Shown: positions 17,280 to 25,589 of the stretch, one piece after another
How the letters are laid out: each line of letters begins with the position of its first letter
Numbering within the stretch: position 1 is the stretch's first letter
Origin: Krasilnikovia cinnamomea
Lineage (GTDB): Bacteria > Actinomycetota > Actinomycetes > Mycobacteriales > Micromonosporaceae
Direction of reading: 5' to 3'
Assembly: GCF_004217545.1 (NCBI RefSeq)
Contig: NZ_SHKY01000001.1
Span: 1,922,001-1,986,000 of the forward strand
Length of the DNA stretch: 64,000 nucleotides
Translations under genes and position numbers: made by a program
The notes under the pieces: model-generated
Told to the model about the DNA's origin: nothing
Database searches by the model: none
The model's input: only the letters and a program-made list of their open reading frames with translations

Positions 17280-18359
17280 ATGGGCGGCGTGACGGACCGA
17301 AACGATGGGGGTGGAGCAGCACCGCAGTCGTCGACCGAGCTGAGGCTCGTACGCCCGGTGGTCGTGTCGATGCCGCACGCGGCACCCCGGCACAGCAGCC
17401 GGTCGCCGAAGTCCGCCGCCGGGCCGTACCCGGTCGCAGGCGGCTGGTCCCCGGCCGGGCCTGGCGCGCGCGAGCGCCGTGGACGCGGCGCGGACCGCGC
17501 CCGCCGCCGCCGGGTGACGCTGGCCGCCGCCGCGGCCGTCGTGGCGGCCGTGTTCAGCGGCGTGGGCCTCGGCGCCCTCACCACCGCCGGTCCCGAGGAC
17601 GTGAACGACGCCGCCGCCACCAGCCCGGCGGGCGCGCCCGTCGACCCGGCGCTGGCCGGTTATCCGGGCATGCCGGTCGCGCCCGCCCCCACCAGCTCGG
17701 CGGCGACGCCGCCGGGCGGCGGCACCACGGCACCCCGCCCCACCGGCAGCGGGCACGCGCCCTCCCCCAGCCTGTCCACCGTCCCGGCGGCCCTGAACAG
17801 CGCGACGGCCCCGGCCAGCCGGCCCGCAACCGCCCCTCCGGTCGCCACGTTCGCGGCACTGAGCGGCGAGAGCTGTCCCCAGTCCGGCGACCGCGGCTAC
17901 TTCGCGCGCGGCCAGGCCAGCGACTGGTACTCGCGGTCGCACGGCGGATGGAACAGCGACGGGTGCGGCGGGCGGATGATCGCCGTACCGATGAGCGGCT
18001 CGGCGACCCGCGACGACCGGGACAACGTCATCGTGTGGTGGTTCCACACGGGAAGCGTCCGCACCGGCAGCTGCGCGGTACGGGTCCACGTCCCCGACAC
18101 CGGCACCGGCAAGGACTCCGCGGGCAAGCCGGCGCACTACCTCGTACACAGCACCGACGACCACAACGGCCCGGTGATCGGTGAGTTCGACGTGGATCAG
18201 CCCGGGAACCGGGGACGGTGGGTCGACGCCGGGCGGTTCCCGGTGACCAACGGCGAGATCTCCGTCCAGATGGTCACCCGGGGCATCGACTTCGGCAGTG
18301 GCCGCGACGGCGACCACCTCGGCGTTTCTGCGCTGCGGGTGGACTGCCGCGCCGCCTGA
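17280..18359 (+). CDS. membrane-anchored protein with extracellular adhesin/golvesin-like domain
   Basis: A 359-residue protein. A basic cytoplasmic N-terminus (~80 residues) precedes one membrane segment near residues 82-103 (VTLAAAAAVVAAVFSGVGLGAL). A long P/T/A-rich spacer follows to about residue 190, then a compact ~165-residue C-terminal domain with the pattern YFARGQASDWYSRS, WNSDGCGGR, VIVWWFHTG, CAVRVHVPDTG and FPVTNGEISVQ. That domain resembles beta-sandwich wall-binding domains in actinobacterial secreted proteins; I can name it only loosely. The start may be the GTG at 17289, which has a better-spaced GGATGG. The next gene starts 39 nt downstream and may be cotranscribed. Confidence 0.7.
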   Translation: MGGVTDRNDGGGAAPQSSTELRLVRPVVVSMPHAAPRHSSRSPKSAAGPYPVAGGWSPAGPGARERRGRGADRARRRRVTLAAAAAVVAAVFSGVGLGALTTAGPEDVNDAAATSPAGAPVDPALAGYPGMPVAPAPTSSAATPPGGGTTAPRPTGSGHAPSPSLSTVPAALNSATAPASRPATAPPVATFAALSGESCPQSGDRGYFARGQASDWYSRSHGGWNSDGCGGRMIAVPMSGSATRDDRDNVIVWWFHTGSVRTGSCAVRVHVPDTGTGKDSAGKPAHYLVHSTDDHNGPVIGEFDVDQPGNRGRWVDAGRFPVTNGEISVQMVTRGIDFGSGRDGDHLGVSALRVDCRAA

Positions 18360-18398
18360 GCCCGGCCCGCCCGCTGTCTCACAGGAAGGAAAAGCCCG

Positions 18399-19727
18399 GT
18401 GTACGAGCGCACCCCCGCCCCGATGATCCGCCAGCGCGGCTCGTTGCTTCTGGTCGTCGACCACGACAGCACCGGGACGGACCTGCCGGACCTGCCCAGC
18501 GACCCGCAGGTGACCACGGTCGTGGTGGCCACCGCGGAACCGCCGGAGACCCTCGTGCTGCGCGCGCTGCTCAACTCCGCGCTGGCACCCGGCTGCGCCA
18601 CCGTACGGCTCGTGCTGGCCGGAGCGGGCGCCGCCGATGCCGACGGCTGGTGTCCGGCCCGGCAACTCGCCGACTCGCTGGGGTTGCCCGTGATCGCCCC
18701 GGACGGGCCCGTGATCGCCCTGCCCGGAATGTTGTTCGTGGTCGGCGGCGGGTGGTGGACGTTCCGCCCCGGCGCGGGCCCGCTGGCGGAGGGCCCACGG
18801 CAGCCGGCGACCCCGTGGCAGCGCGCCGTGACCCGCCCGGTGCCGGCCGGCGCGCGGCTGGTGGCGACGCCCATCCCGGCCGGCATCTGGCTGCACGGCG
18901 GCGACGAACCCGCCGACGCCGACGACCCCGTTCTCGCGGTGCCGTCCGACCCGGCCCGGGTCACCCTGGTGATCGGCCGGCCCGGCAGCGCCGACCCGGA
19001 CCCGCAGGCTCTGATCGAGTACGTCCGCGAGCTGGCGCCCGCCGCCGGCGACGAACTCGTCCTGGTCCCGTACGGGCCGGGGGGCCGGTACGTCGACGAT
19101 CTCGCCGCGCGGCTGCCGGGTGACGCGGTCGCGGCGGTGCGCGTCGACGCGGGCCTGGTGGGCGCCGAGCCGGACGGCGCGACGGTACGCATCGTGGTCG
19201 ACGACGCGGGCCTGCCGGGCTGGCGGCCTCCGGCCCAACGGCTGCGCTATTACGGCGGCGACGCTCCCCGCCTGCTGGAGTGGCGCGCCCCGATGCCGCA
19301 CCTGCCCGCCCTCGACGTGGGTACCCAGCGGCTCCGCGAGGGATGGCTGGTCGAAGTCGTCCGGTGCGGCCTGTGGGTGCGCCCCGAGCACGTCGACGAC
19401 GACACCGTACGCCGGATGCCCGCGCACCCCGAACGGCTCCTGCTGCTGGTGGGTACGCCGTCCGGCCCGCCCGCCGCGACGGTGTGGCCCGCGGTGCGGT
19501 GGCTGCTCGACGCGCTGCCCGACAACGAACTGCGCTACCTCCAGCCGGTCCTGCCCACGGGCACGGCTCAGCCGGACGGGTTCCCGGACGCGTGGACCCT
19601 GACCCCCGACGCGGAGGTGATGCCCGTACCCCCGGGCGTCCCCGATGCCGCGGACGGGTGGAGCGACGACCCCGGATGCAGCGGAGGGCGCGACGACGAC
19701 CCGGCACGCCAGCCGGCCCTGCCGTGA
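18399..19727 (+). CDS. hypothetical protein, unknown family
   Basis: A 442-residue protein starting at GTG after a strong AGGAAGGA site. No signal peptide or membrane segment is visible. Short alternating beta/alpha stretches are common (LLLVVDHD, VTTVVVATAEPPE, ATVRLVLAGAG, VTLVIGRPG, ATVRIVVDDAG), suggesting two or three Rossmann-like or sandwich repeats separated by Pro-rich text; RLLLLVGTPSGPP and WPAVRWLLDALPD occur near the end. I do not recognise a family. Because it follows the surface protein closely, a shared role is possible. The tail after residue ~420 is low-complexity. Confidence 0.6.
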   Translation: MYERTPAPMIRQRGSLLLVVDHDSTGTDLPDLPSDPQVTTVVVATAEPPETLVLRALLNSALAPGCATVRLVLAGAGAADADGWCPARQLADSLGLPVIAPDGPVIALPGMLFVVGGGWWTFRPGAGPLAEGPRQPATPWQRAVTRPVPAGARLVATPIPAGIWLHGGDEPADADDPVLAVPSDPARVTLVIGRPGSADPDPQALIEYVRELAPAAGDELVLVPYGPGGRYVDDLAARLPGDAVAAVRVDAGLVGAEPDGATVRIVVDDAGLPGWRPPAQRLRYYGGDAPRLLEWRAPMPHLPALDVGTQRLREGWLVEVVRCGLWVRPEHVDDDTVRRMPAHPERLLLLVGTPSGPPAATVWPAVRWLLDALPDNELRYLQPVLPTGTAQPDGFPDAWTLTPDAEVMPVPPGVPDAADGWSDDPGCSGGRDDDPARQPALP

Positions 19728-19734
19728 AACCGGG

Positions 19735-22374
19735 TCAGCCCACGGCGGCTGGCTGCCGGACACCGTGGTACGCGGCGCGCATCAGCTCCTGCATGTCCGC
19801 CAGCATCGGCATGCGCGGGTTCGCCGGGGCGCACTGATCCTCGTACGCGTTGACCGCCTGCTGCGGCAGCGACGCCAGGAACGCGTGCTCCTCCACCCCC
19901 AGGGCGGCGAACGACGGCTCGATGCCGACCGCGTCGCGCAGCTTCTCCACCGCCTCGGCCAGGGCGGCCACGCCCTCCTGCGGTGACCCGGCGGGCAGGC
20001 CCAGCATCGCCGCGATCTCGGCGAAGCGTTCCGGCGCCCGGTAGCTCTCGTACTTGGGCCAGCCGGTCAGCTTCGTCGGGGCGCTGCCGTTGTACCGGAT
20101 CACGTGCGGCAACAGCACCGCGTTGGTACGCCCGTGCGCGATGTGGAACGTCGCGCCGAGGGTGTGCGACATGGCGTGCACGATGCCCAGGAACGCGCTG
20201 CCGAACGCCATGCCCGCGATCGTCCCCGCGTTGTGCATGCGCTCCCGCGACTCGGTGTCGCCGTCGATCACCGACTTGGCGAGGTTGGCGAAGATGAGCC
20301 GGATCGCGTGCAGCGCCAGCCCATCGGTGAAGTCGTTCGCGTACACCGACACGTACGCCTCGATGGCGTGGGTCAGCGCGTCGAAGCCGCTGTCCGCGGC
20401 GATGGCCCGGGGCAGGCTGGCGGTCAGCACCGGGTCGACGATCGCCACGCTCGGGGTGAGCGCGTAGTCGGCCAGCGGGTACTTCTTGCCGGTGCGGTGG
20501 TCGGTGATGACCGCGAACGGCGTGACCTCCGCGCCCGTACCCGAGGTTGTCGGGATGCACACCAGCCGGGCCTTCTCCCCCAGGGTGGGGAACGCGAACG
20601 CCCGCTTGCGGATGTCGAAGAACTTCTCCCGCATGTCGTCGAAGACGACCTCGGGATGCTCGTACTTCAGCCACATCACCTTGGCCGCGTCCATCGCGGA
20701 CCCGCCGCCGAGCGCGATGATCGTGTCGGGGCGGAACGAGCGCATCAGGTCGGCGCCACGGTCCACGGTGGTCATCCGCGGCTCCGGCTCCACGTCGTCG
20801 ATGATCTGCAACGACACCGCGCCCGGGCGGCGCTGCAACACCCGGTTGACGCGGTCGACGAAGCCCAGCCGGGTCATCGTCTCGTCGGTGACGACGGTGA
20901 CCCGCTGCACGTCCGGCATGTCGGCGAGGTAGCGGATCGCGTTCGGCTCGAAGTAGATCTTCGCGGGGACCTTGAACCACTGCAGGTTGTTGTTGCGCCG
21001 GCCGATCCGCTTGACGTTGATCAGGTTGACCGCGGAGACGTTGTTGGACACCGAGTTTCTCCCGTAGCTGCCGCAGCCCAGGGTCAGCGACGGCAGGAAC
21101 GCGTTGTACATGTCGCCGATGCCGCCCTGCGAGGCCGGCGAGTTCCAGATCACCCGGACCGCCTTGACCCGTTGACCGAACTCCTCCACCAGCGCCTGAT
21201 CCTCGGTGTGGATCACGGCGCTGTGCCCGAGGCCGTCGAACTCGACCATCTCGGTGGCGTAGCGCAACCCCTCGGCCCGCGAGCGGGACCGCAACACCGC
21301 CAGCACCGGGCAGAGCTTCTCGCGGGTCAGCGGCTCGTTCGGACCGACCTCACTGACCTCGACCAACAGTACGGAGGTGTCCGGCGGCACGCTGAAGCCC
21401 GCCTTCTCGGCGATCCACGTCGCGGACTTGCCGACCACCTCCGCGTTGAGCTTCGCGCCGCCGCAGTTCGTGCCGTACGCGGTAGCGCCGAAGATGTACT
21501 CCTCCAGCTTTCGTTTGTCGTCCCCGGAGACCATGTGGGCGTGCAGGGCGCGGAACTGTTCCAGGGCCGCCTCGTAGATCTCCTCGTCGATGATGGCGGC
21601 CTGCTCCGACGCGCAGATCATGCCGTTGTCGAACGACTTCGACAGCACGATGTCGTTCACCGCCCGGGCCAGCTTCGCCCCCGCCTCGATGTACGCCGGG
21701 ACGTTGCCCGCCCCCACCCCCAGCGCCGGTTTGCCCGCCGAGTACGCCGCCTGCACCATGTTGTTGCCGCCGGTGGCGAGGATCGTGGAGATGCCGGGGT
21801 GGCGCATCAGCGCGTTGGTCGCCTCCACCGACGGGTGCTCGATCCACTGGATGCAGTGCTCCGGCGCCCCGGCCGCGATCGCCGCGTCGCGTACCGTCCG
21901 GGCCGCGGCCACGCTGCACTGCTGGGCGGCCGGGTGGAACGCGAACACGATCGGGTTGCGGGTCTTCAGCGCCAGCAGCGACTTGAAGATCGCGGTCGAG
22001 GTCGGGTTGGTGACCGGGGTGATCCCGGCGACGACACCCACCGGGTCGGCGATCTCGATGATGCCGTTGATCTCGTCCCGGCTGATGATCCCGACCGTAC
22101 GCAGGCTCGCCATGTTATGCGTGACGTGCTCGCAGGCGAAGATGTTCTTGACGGCCTTGTCCTCGAAGATCCCGCGCCCGGTCTCGTCGATGGCCAGCTG
22201 CGCCAGCTCCGCGTGCCGGTCCAGCGCCGCGACCGACGCCTTGGCGACGATGTGGTCGATCTGTTCCTGGTCGAAGTCCTCGTACACGGTCAGGGCCTTG
22301 AGGCCGTGCCCCACGAGGGTGTCGATGGCGCCGTGGAGATCCGGCACGGCGACGGTGGGGGCTTGTTTGGTCAT
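19735..22374 (-). CDS. adhE: bifunctional aldehyde-alcohol dehydrogenase AdhE
   Basis: An 879-residue AdhE. The N-terminal half is a CoA-acylating aldehyde dehydrogenase with catalytic Cys in GMICASEQAA near residue 245 and a Rossmann region at VGVVAGITPVTNPT. After a linker (~residue 445) comes an iron-dependent alcohol dehydrogenase: GGGSAMDAAKVMW, then metal-binding His residues in HAMSHTLGATFHIAHG. It converts acetyl-CoA to ethanol using two NADH, normally under oxygen limitation. The ATG at 22374 is chosen for its GAGGTG site and because the longer frame adds 90 unrelated residues. No Rex-type operator was identified by eye. It appears monocistronic. Confidence 0.95.
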   Translation of the reverse strand: MTKQAPTVAVPDLHGAIDTLVGHGLKALTVYEDFDQEQIDHIVAKASVAALDRHAELAQLAIDETGRGIFEDKAVKNIFACEHVTHNMASLRTVGIISRDEINGIIEIADPVGVVAGITPVTNPTSTAIFKSLLALKTRNPIVFAFHPAAQQCSVAAARTVRDAAIAAGAPEHCIQWIEHPSVEATNALMRHPGISTILATGGNNMVQAAYSAGKPALGVGAGNVPAYIEAGAKLARAVNDIVLSKSFDNGMICASEQAAIIDEEIYEAALEQFRALHAHMVSGDDKRKLEEYIFGATAYGTNCGGAKLNAEVVGKSATWIAEKAGFSVPPDTSVLLVEVSEVGPNEPLTREKLCPVLAVLRSRSRAEGLRYATEMVEFDGLGHSAVIHTEDQALVEEFGQRVKAVRVIWNSPASQGGIGDMYNAFLPSLTLGCGSYGRNSVSNNVSAVNLINVKRIGRRNNNLQWFKVPAKIYFEPNAIRYLADMPDVQRVTVVTDETMTRLGFVDRVNRVLQRRPGAVSLQIIDDVEPEPRMTTVDRGADLMRSFRPDTIIALGGGSAMDAAKVMWLKYEHPEVVFDDMREKFFDIRKRAFAFPTLGEKARLVCIPTTSGTGAEVTPFAVITDHRTGKKYPLADYALTPSVAIVDPVLTASLPRAIAADSGFDALTHAIEAYVSVYANDFTDGLALHAIRLIFANLAKSVIDGDTESRERMHNAGTIAGMAFGSAFLGIVHAMSHTLGATFHIAHGRTNAVLLPHVIRYNGSAPTKLTGWPKYESYRAPERFAEIAAMLGLPAGSPQEGVAALAEAVEKLRDAVGIEPSFAALGVEEHAFLASLPQQAVNAYEDQCAPANPRMPMLADMQELMRAAYHGVRQPAAVG

Positions 22375-22498
22375 CGCACAACACCTCGGCAGGTACGGTT
22401 CGGGCGCCCAGCGCGTCCGGTGGTGGCTGACCTCCCGATTCTCGTCGGGACTCACCCCGCGTGTCCGCAGATCACGGCGATTCCCGCGCTGCCCTCGG

Positions 22499-23134
22499 TC
22501 AGCGCAGCCACCAGGCGGCCAGGTCGGCGGCGGTGTGCGCGACCGCCGGTGCGGTCCAGTCGCCGGTGACCTCACGCAGCACACCCAGGCACAGGCCGAC
22601 CGCCAGGTTGAGCCCCACGGTGTGCCAGCCGTAGAACGGCACATGCAGTGCGGCGAACGCCACCGCGGCGACGGCCGACGCCGCCGACGGTCCGTACCGG
22701 GTCAGGGCCGCGTCGTAGAGGGCACCGCGCAGCAACGCCTCCTCGGCCACGGCGACGGCGGCCACCACCACGGCCCAGGTCAGGTACGTTCCACCCGGGC
22801 GGTGCCCGCCATCGGCCGCGGTGAGGCGGCCCAGGATCGCGGGCAGGCAGAACAGCGCGGCGAGGCCGAGACCCGGCAGGACGGCCCGGCGGGCGACGCG
22901 CGGGCGGGACGGCACCCGGACACCGGCCGCCCCGGCGAGCACGCCCAGGGCCAGGGCGAAGACGAGCCCGGCGCCGATCGAGTGGGGCCCGGCCGGACCG
23001 GCGATGAGGACCCGCAGCCCGACCGCGGCCGCGAACCCGGCCAGCAGCAGAAGCATGGTCCCGGCCGCCCGGCCGTGCGGGCCGGTCACCGGCCCAGCCT
23101 GCGAAACGGTCGAGGCCCGCCGGCCCGCCGTCAT
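22499..23134 (-). CDS. CPBP family intramembrane metalloprotease
   Basis: A 211-residue integral membrane protein with about six hydrophobic segments. The family motifs are present: EEALLRG (EExxxR) near residue 128 and HVPFYGWH further on, with a His-containing last motif (VAHTAADL). CPBP/Abi proteases resemble CAAX prenyl endopeptidases; in bacteria many have no assigned substrate, some protect against self-made bacteriocins. It lies 46 bp downstream of a two-gene membrane operon on the same strand and may be its third gene. Confidence 0.8.
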   Translation of the reverse strand: MTAGRRASTVSQAGPVTGPHGRAAGTMLLLLAGFAAAVGLRVLIAGPAGPHSIGAGLVFALALGVLAGAAGVRVPSRPRVARRAVLPGLGLAALFCLPAILGRLTAADGGHRPGGTYLTWAVVVAAVAVAEEALLRGALYDAALTRYGPSAASAVAAVAFAALHVPFYGWHTVGLNLAVGLCLGVLREVTGDWTAPAVAHTAADLAAWWLR

Positions 23135-23180
23135 CGGTCCGCCTCCGGGCGCGAACCAGGCGGAGCGGGGTGGCCCGCCT

Positions 23181-24032
23181 TCACCGGTCCCGCCCGCGTG
23201 CGCGAACCAGTCGGAGCCCGGCGATGCAGGCGCCGAGCACGAGCAGCACCGCGGCCAGCCCGATCAACTGGCGCACCGGATGCCCGGCCGCCGGGCGCGC
23301 GGGCGGCCCGGCGGCGGACGGACCGGCACTTGCCCGCCCGGCGGTGGCCGCCGGGCCGGATCCCGGCGGACCAGCGCCGCTCGGGCCGGTGCCCGGCGGG
23401 CCAGCGGCCGGGGGTGCCGCGGACGGCAGGACGAGGGCGAAGTCGCCGAGGCCCGGCATCACCACCTCGTAGATGTCGTTGCCGATCTGGAAGGCCTCCA
23501 GCGCCCGCCACGCGGCGGCGGGGCGCTCGCGGTACACCGCGGTCACCCGCGCCGAGGTGGCGACCGTGCTGCGCAGGTCGATGCCGGGCAGGAAGTTCGG
23601 GTCCGTGACGCGCAGCCGCACCGGCCCGGAGCGGTCCGCGGCGGCGCTCACCCGGTAGACGTTCCCGTCGATCACCCCCGTGGGCGGGGCCCTGTCCGGG
23701 GCGACCGGGCGGGCCGTCAGCGTGAGCCGGGTGGCGGCGGGCGGCCCGAGCAGGTCGCCGGTGGGCACGGACACCACCACCTGCGGGCCGACCTCCGCGC
23801 TGGCGATGCGTACCGCTTCGCGGTTGGCGCCGCCGGTGGCGGCGACGCTGCCGGTGGCGGTGGTCGGCGGGGCCGTGGCCACCGACCCCGGCGGGGGGTC
23901 GACGAACCGGTACGGCTCGTCCGGGAAGCCGAGGCCGTCGTAGAGCGGCACCCCGGCGGGAGTGAGCACCCAGGCAAAGCCCAGGGCGACGACGCAGAAC
24001 GCGGCACGCGCCGCCCGCACCCGCCCGCTCAT
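23181..24032 (-). CDS. membrane-anchored extracytoplasmic protein with P/G-rich stalk
   Basis: A 283-residue protein. An N-terminal signal or anchor (AARAAFCVVALGFAWVLT) is followed by an extracytoplasmic domain of ~170 residues (VVVSVPTGDLLGPPAA, VRLRVTDPNFLPGIDL, IYEVVMPGLGDFALVLP), a Gly/Pro/Ala low-complexity stalk and a C-terminal membrane helix (LIGLAAVLLVLGACIAGLRL) with a basic tail. The ATG at 24032 overlaps the upstream gene's stop by ATGA, so the two are coupled. I cannot name a family; the arrangement suggests a partner of the polytopic protein encoded before it. Confidence 0.75.
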   Translation of the reverse strand: MSGRVRAARAAFCVVALGFAWVLTPAGVPLYDGLGFPDEPYRFVDPPPGSVATAPPTTATGSVAATGGANREAVRIASAEVGPQVVVSVPTGDLLGPPAATRLTLTARPVAPDRAPPTGVIDGNVYRVSAAADRSGPVRLRVTDPNFLPGIDLRSTVATSARVTAVYRERPAAAWRALEAFQIGNDIYEVVMPGLGDFALVLPSAAPPAAGPPGTGPSGAGPPGSGPAATAGRASAGPSAAGPPARPAAGHPVRQLIGLAAVLLVLGACIAGLRLVRARGRDR

Positions 24033-25450
24033 CCGGCGTACTCCGGCTCGGCGACCAGGGGCTGGGCCAGCAGCCACAGGGACAGCGCGGTGTAGGCCAC
24101 CATCACCGCCAGCCACGGATACTCGCCGAGGCGGGCCCGGCTCGCCGAGCTCGCCACCCGGCGCAGCTGCAGGCTCGCCACGACGACCGCGACCACATGT
24201 ACGGCCACGACCACCGCCATGCTGGCGTACCAGTAGACGGCGCTGGGCAGCAGATCCACCCGTGGCTGGAAGTCGTCGTCGAACGGGTACGGCAGCCGCA
24301 GCGGCCAGGCCGGCAGGCCGGTCGGATTGCCCAGCAGCGGTATCAGCAGCTGGCCGTTGACCAGCAGGTACTGCAGGTTGTGGGCCAGCAGGTACCCGTA
24401 GGCGATGGGCAGCAGCGAGGGCAGCAGGTCGCTGAGTCCCCGGCGGCCGGTGCTCCCGCTGGCCAGCCGCCGGGACACCCCGGCGAAGATCGCGAACACC
24501 ACCGCCAGCGTGGCGGCCACGAGCAGAAAGGCGACCGTACGCCAGGTCGCCAGCCAACCCGGGTGCAGGACGAGGTTGCCGGGGATCCGCCGCTCCAGCC
24601 GGTCCCAGCCCGGGGTGGCCAGCAGCCCGTCGAAGGTCACGCTGACGAGCAACAGCAGCACGAACGCGGTCCGCGACGGGCTCGGGTCGAACGGCACCAC
24701 CAGCCCGCCGCCCAGGCCGGGCCGCCCCGGCCCCCCGAAGCGCCAGTGCCCGAGCCGGCCCCAGGTGGCGAACAGAACGGTGAACATCTCGCCCCGGCGT
24801 GCGAACTCGGTGCCGAACACCAGCCCGGCCGCCGCGCACACCAGGGCGTACGCCAGCAGCCCGAACGCCGTGTTGGCGGGCACGACGGCGGTCGCGTTGA
24901 CCACCAGTTCCGCCCAGGCGACGGCGAAGAACACGAGCGTGGCGGGCCACCACCCCAGCCAGGACGGCCAGGGCACCGGGTCGTCCGTTCCGAGCAGCCG
25001 CCGCCGCAGGCCGGGCCGGTCGGCGAGCCGGGCCAGCACCGCGAACGGGTTCACCGGCCGGGTCCAGTCGCCGACCAGCCCGCAGGACAGCGGCACCGCG
25101 ATCCAGCCGAGCAGCCAGAACGTCGTCGGCAGCAGGTTCTCGGCGGGCTCCTGTGCGCCCCACAGACCGCACGCCGCCAGGGCCGCGAACACCGCGAGGC
25201 TGACCCAGCCGGCCCCACCCACCGGCGCGGCACCGCTGCCGCGTTCCGCCGTCGCCGGCCCGCCGTCGTCGTCCGCCGCCGGCGTGGCGCCCGGCGCCTC
25301 CCCGGGTGCCACCGGCATGGTGCGGAGCTCGCCGCCGCGCCGGGCGAGCAGCAGGAACGAGAAGACGACGACGAGTGTGCCGCCGAGCAGGAACACCGGA
25401 AGGGGCAGCGGCAGGTCGTACCGCTCGCCGAACGCGTGCGCGAGGTACAC
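24029..25450 (-). CDS. polytopic integral membrane protein
   Basis: A 473-residue protein with about ten hydrophobic helices, beginning VYLAHAFGERYDLPLPLPVFLLGG. A cytoplasmic loop rich in Gly, Ala and Asp follows the first helices. Motifs include SCGLVGDWTRPVNPFAVLARL and PWPSWLGWWPATLVFFAVAW. It belongs to a type of actinobacterial membrane protein that I recognise but cannot assign a function to; fenestrated transport or respiratory-associated roles are both possible. Start is GTG with GGAAGGGG nearby. It overlaps the following gene by four bases. Transcribed divergently from the diguanylate cyclase. Confidence 0.75.
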   Translation of the reverse strand: MYLAHAFGERYDLPLPLPVFLLGGTLVVVFSFLLLARRGGELRTMPVAPGEAPGATPAADDDGGPATAERGSGAAPVGGAGWVSLAVFAALAACGLWGAQEPAENLLPTTFWLLGWIAVPLSCGLVGDWTRPVNPFAVLARLADRPGLRRRLLGTDDPVPWPSWLGWWPATLVFFAVAWAELVVNATAVVPANTAFGLLAYALVCAAAGLVFGTEFARRGEMFTVLFATWGRLGHWRFGGPGRPGLGGGLVVPFDPSPSRTAFVLLLLVSVTFDGLLATPGWDRLERRIPGNLVLHPGWLATWRTVAFLLVAATLAVVFAIFAGVSRRLASGSTGRRGLSDLLPSLLPIAYGYLLAHNLQYLLVNGQLLIPLLGNPTGLPAWPLRLPYPFDDDFQPRVDLLPSAVYWYASMAVVVAVHVVAVVVASLQLRRVASSASRARLGEYPWLAVMVAYTALSLWLLAQPLVAEPEYAG

Positions 25451-25589
25451 GCCGCCATCCCCTTCCGCCGTGCTCGGGCGGCGACCGACGCGGTGTGCGT
25501 ACGGTGCAAAAAGTGTAAGTCAGACCAAAAGCCAACCTCGGGCGTTCAGCCGAGCGCAGGAAGTCCTCAACGGCCGGGCCGGCGCGCCG

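Noticed and set aside
20104..22569. 821-residue open frame antisense to adhE
   Set aside because: It mirrors adhE in the opposite strand, has Arg/Gly/His-rich composition typical of shadows, and adhE is unmistakable.
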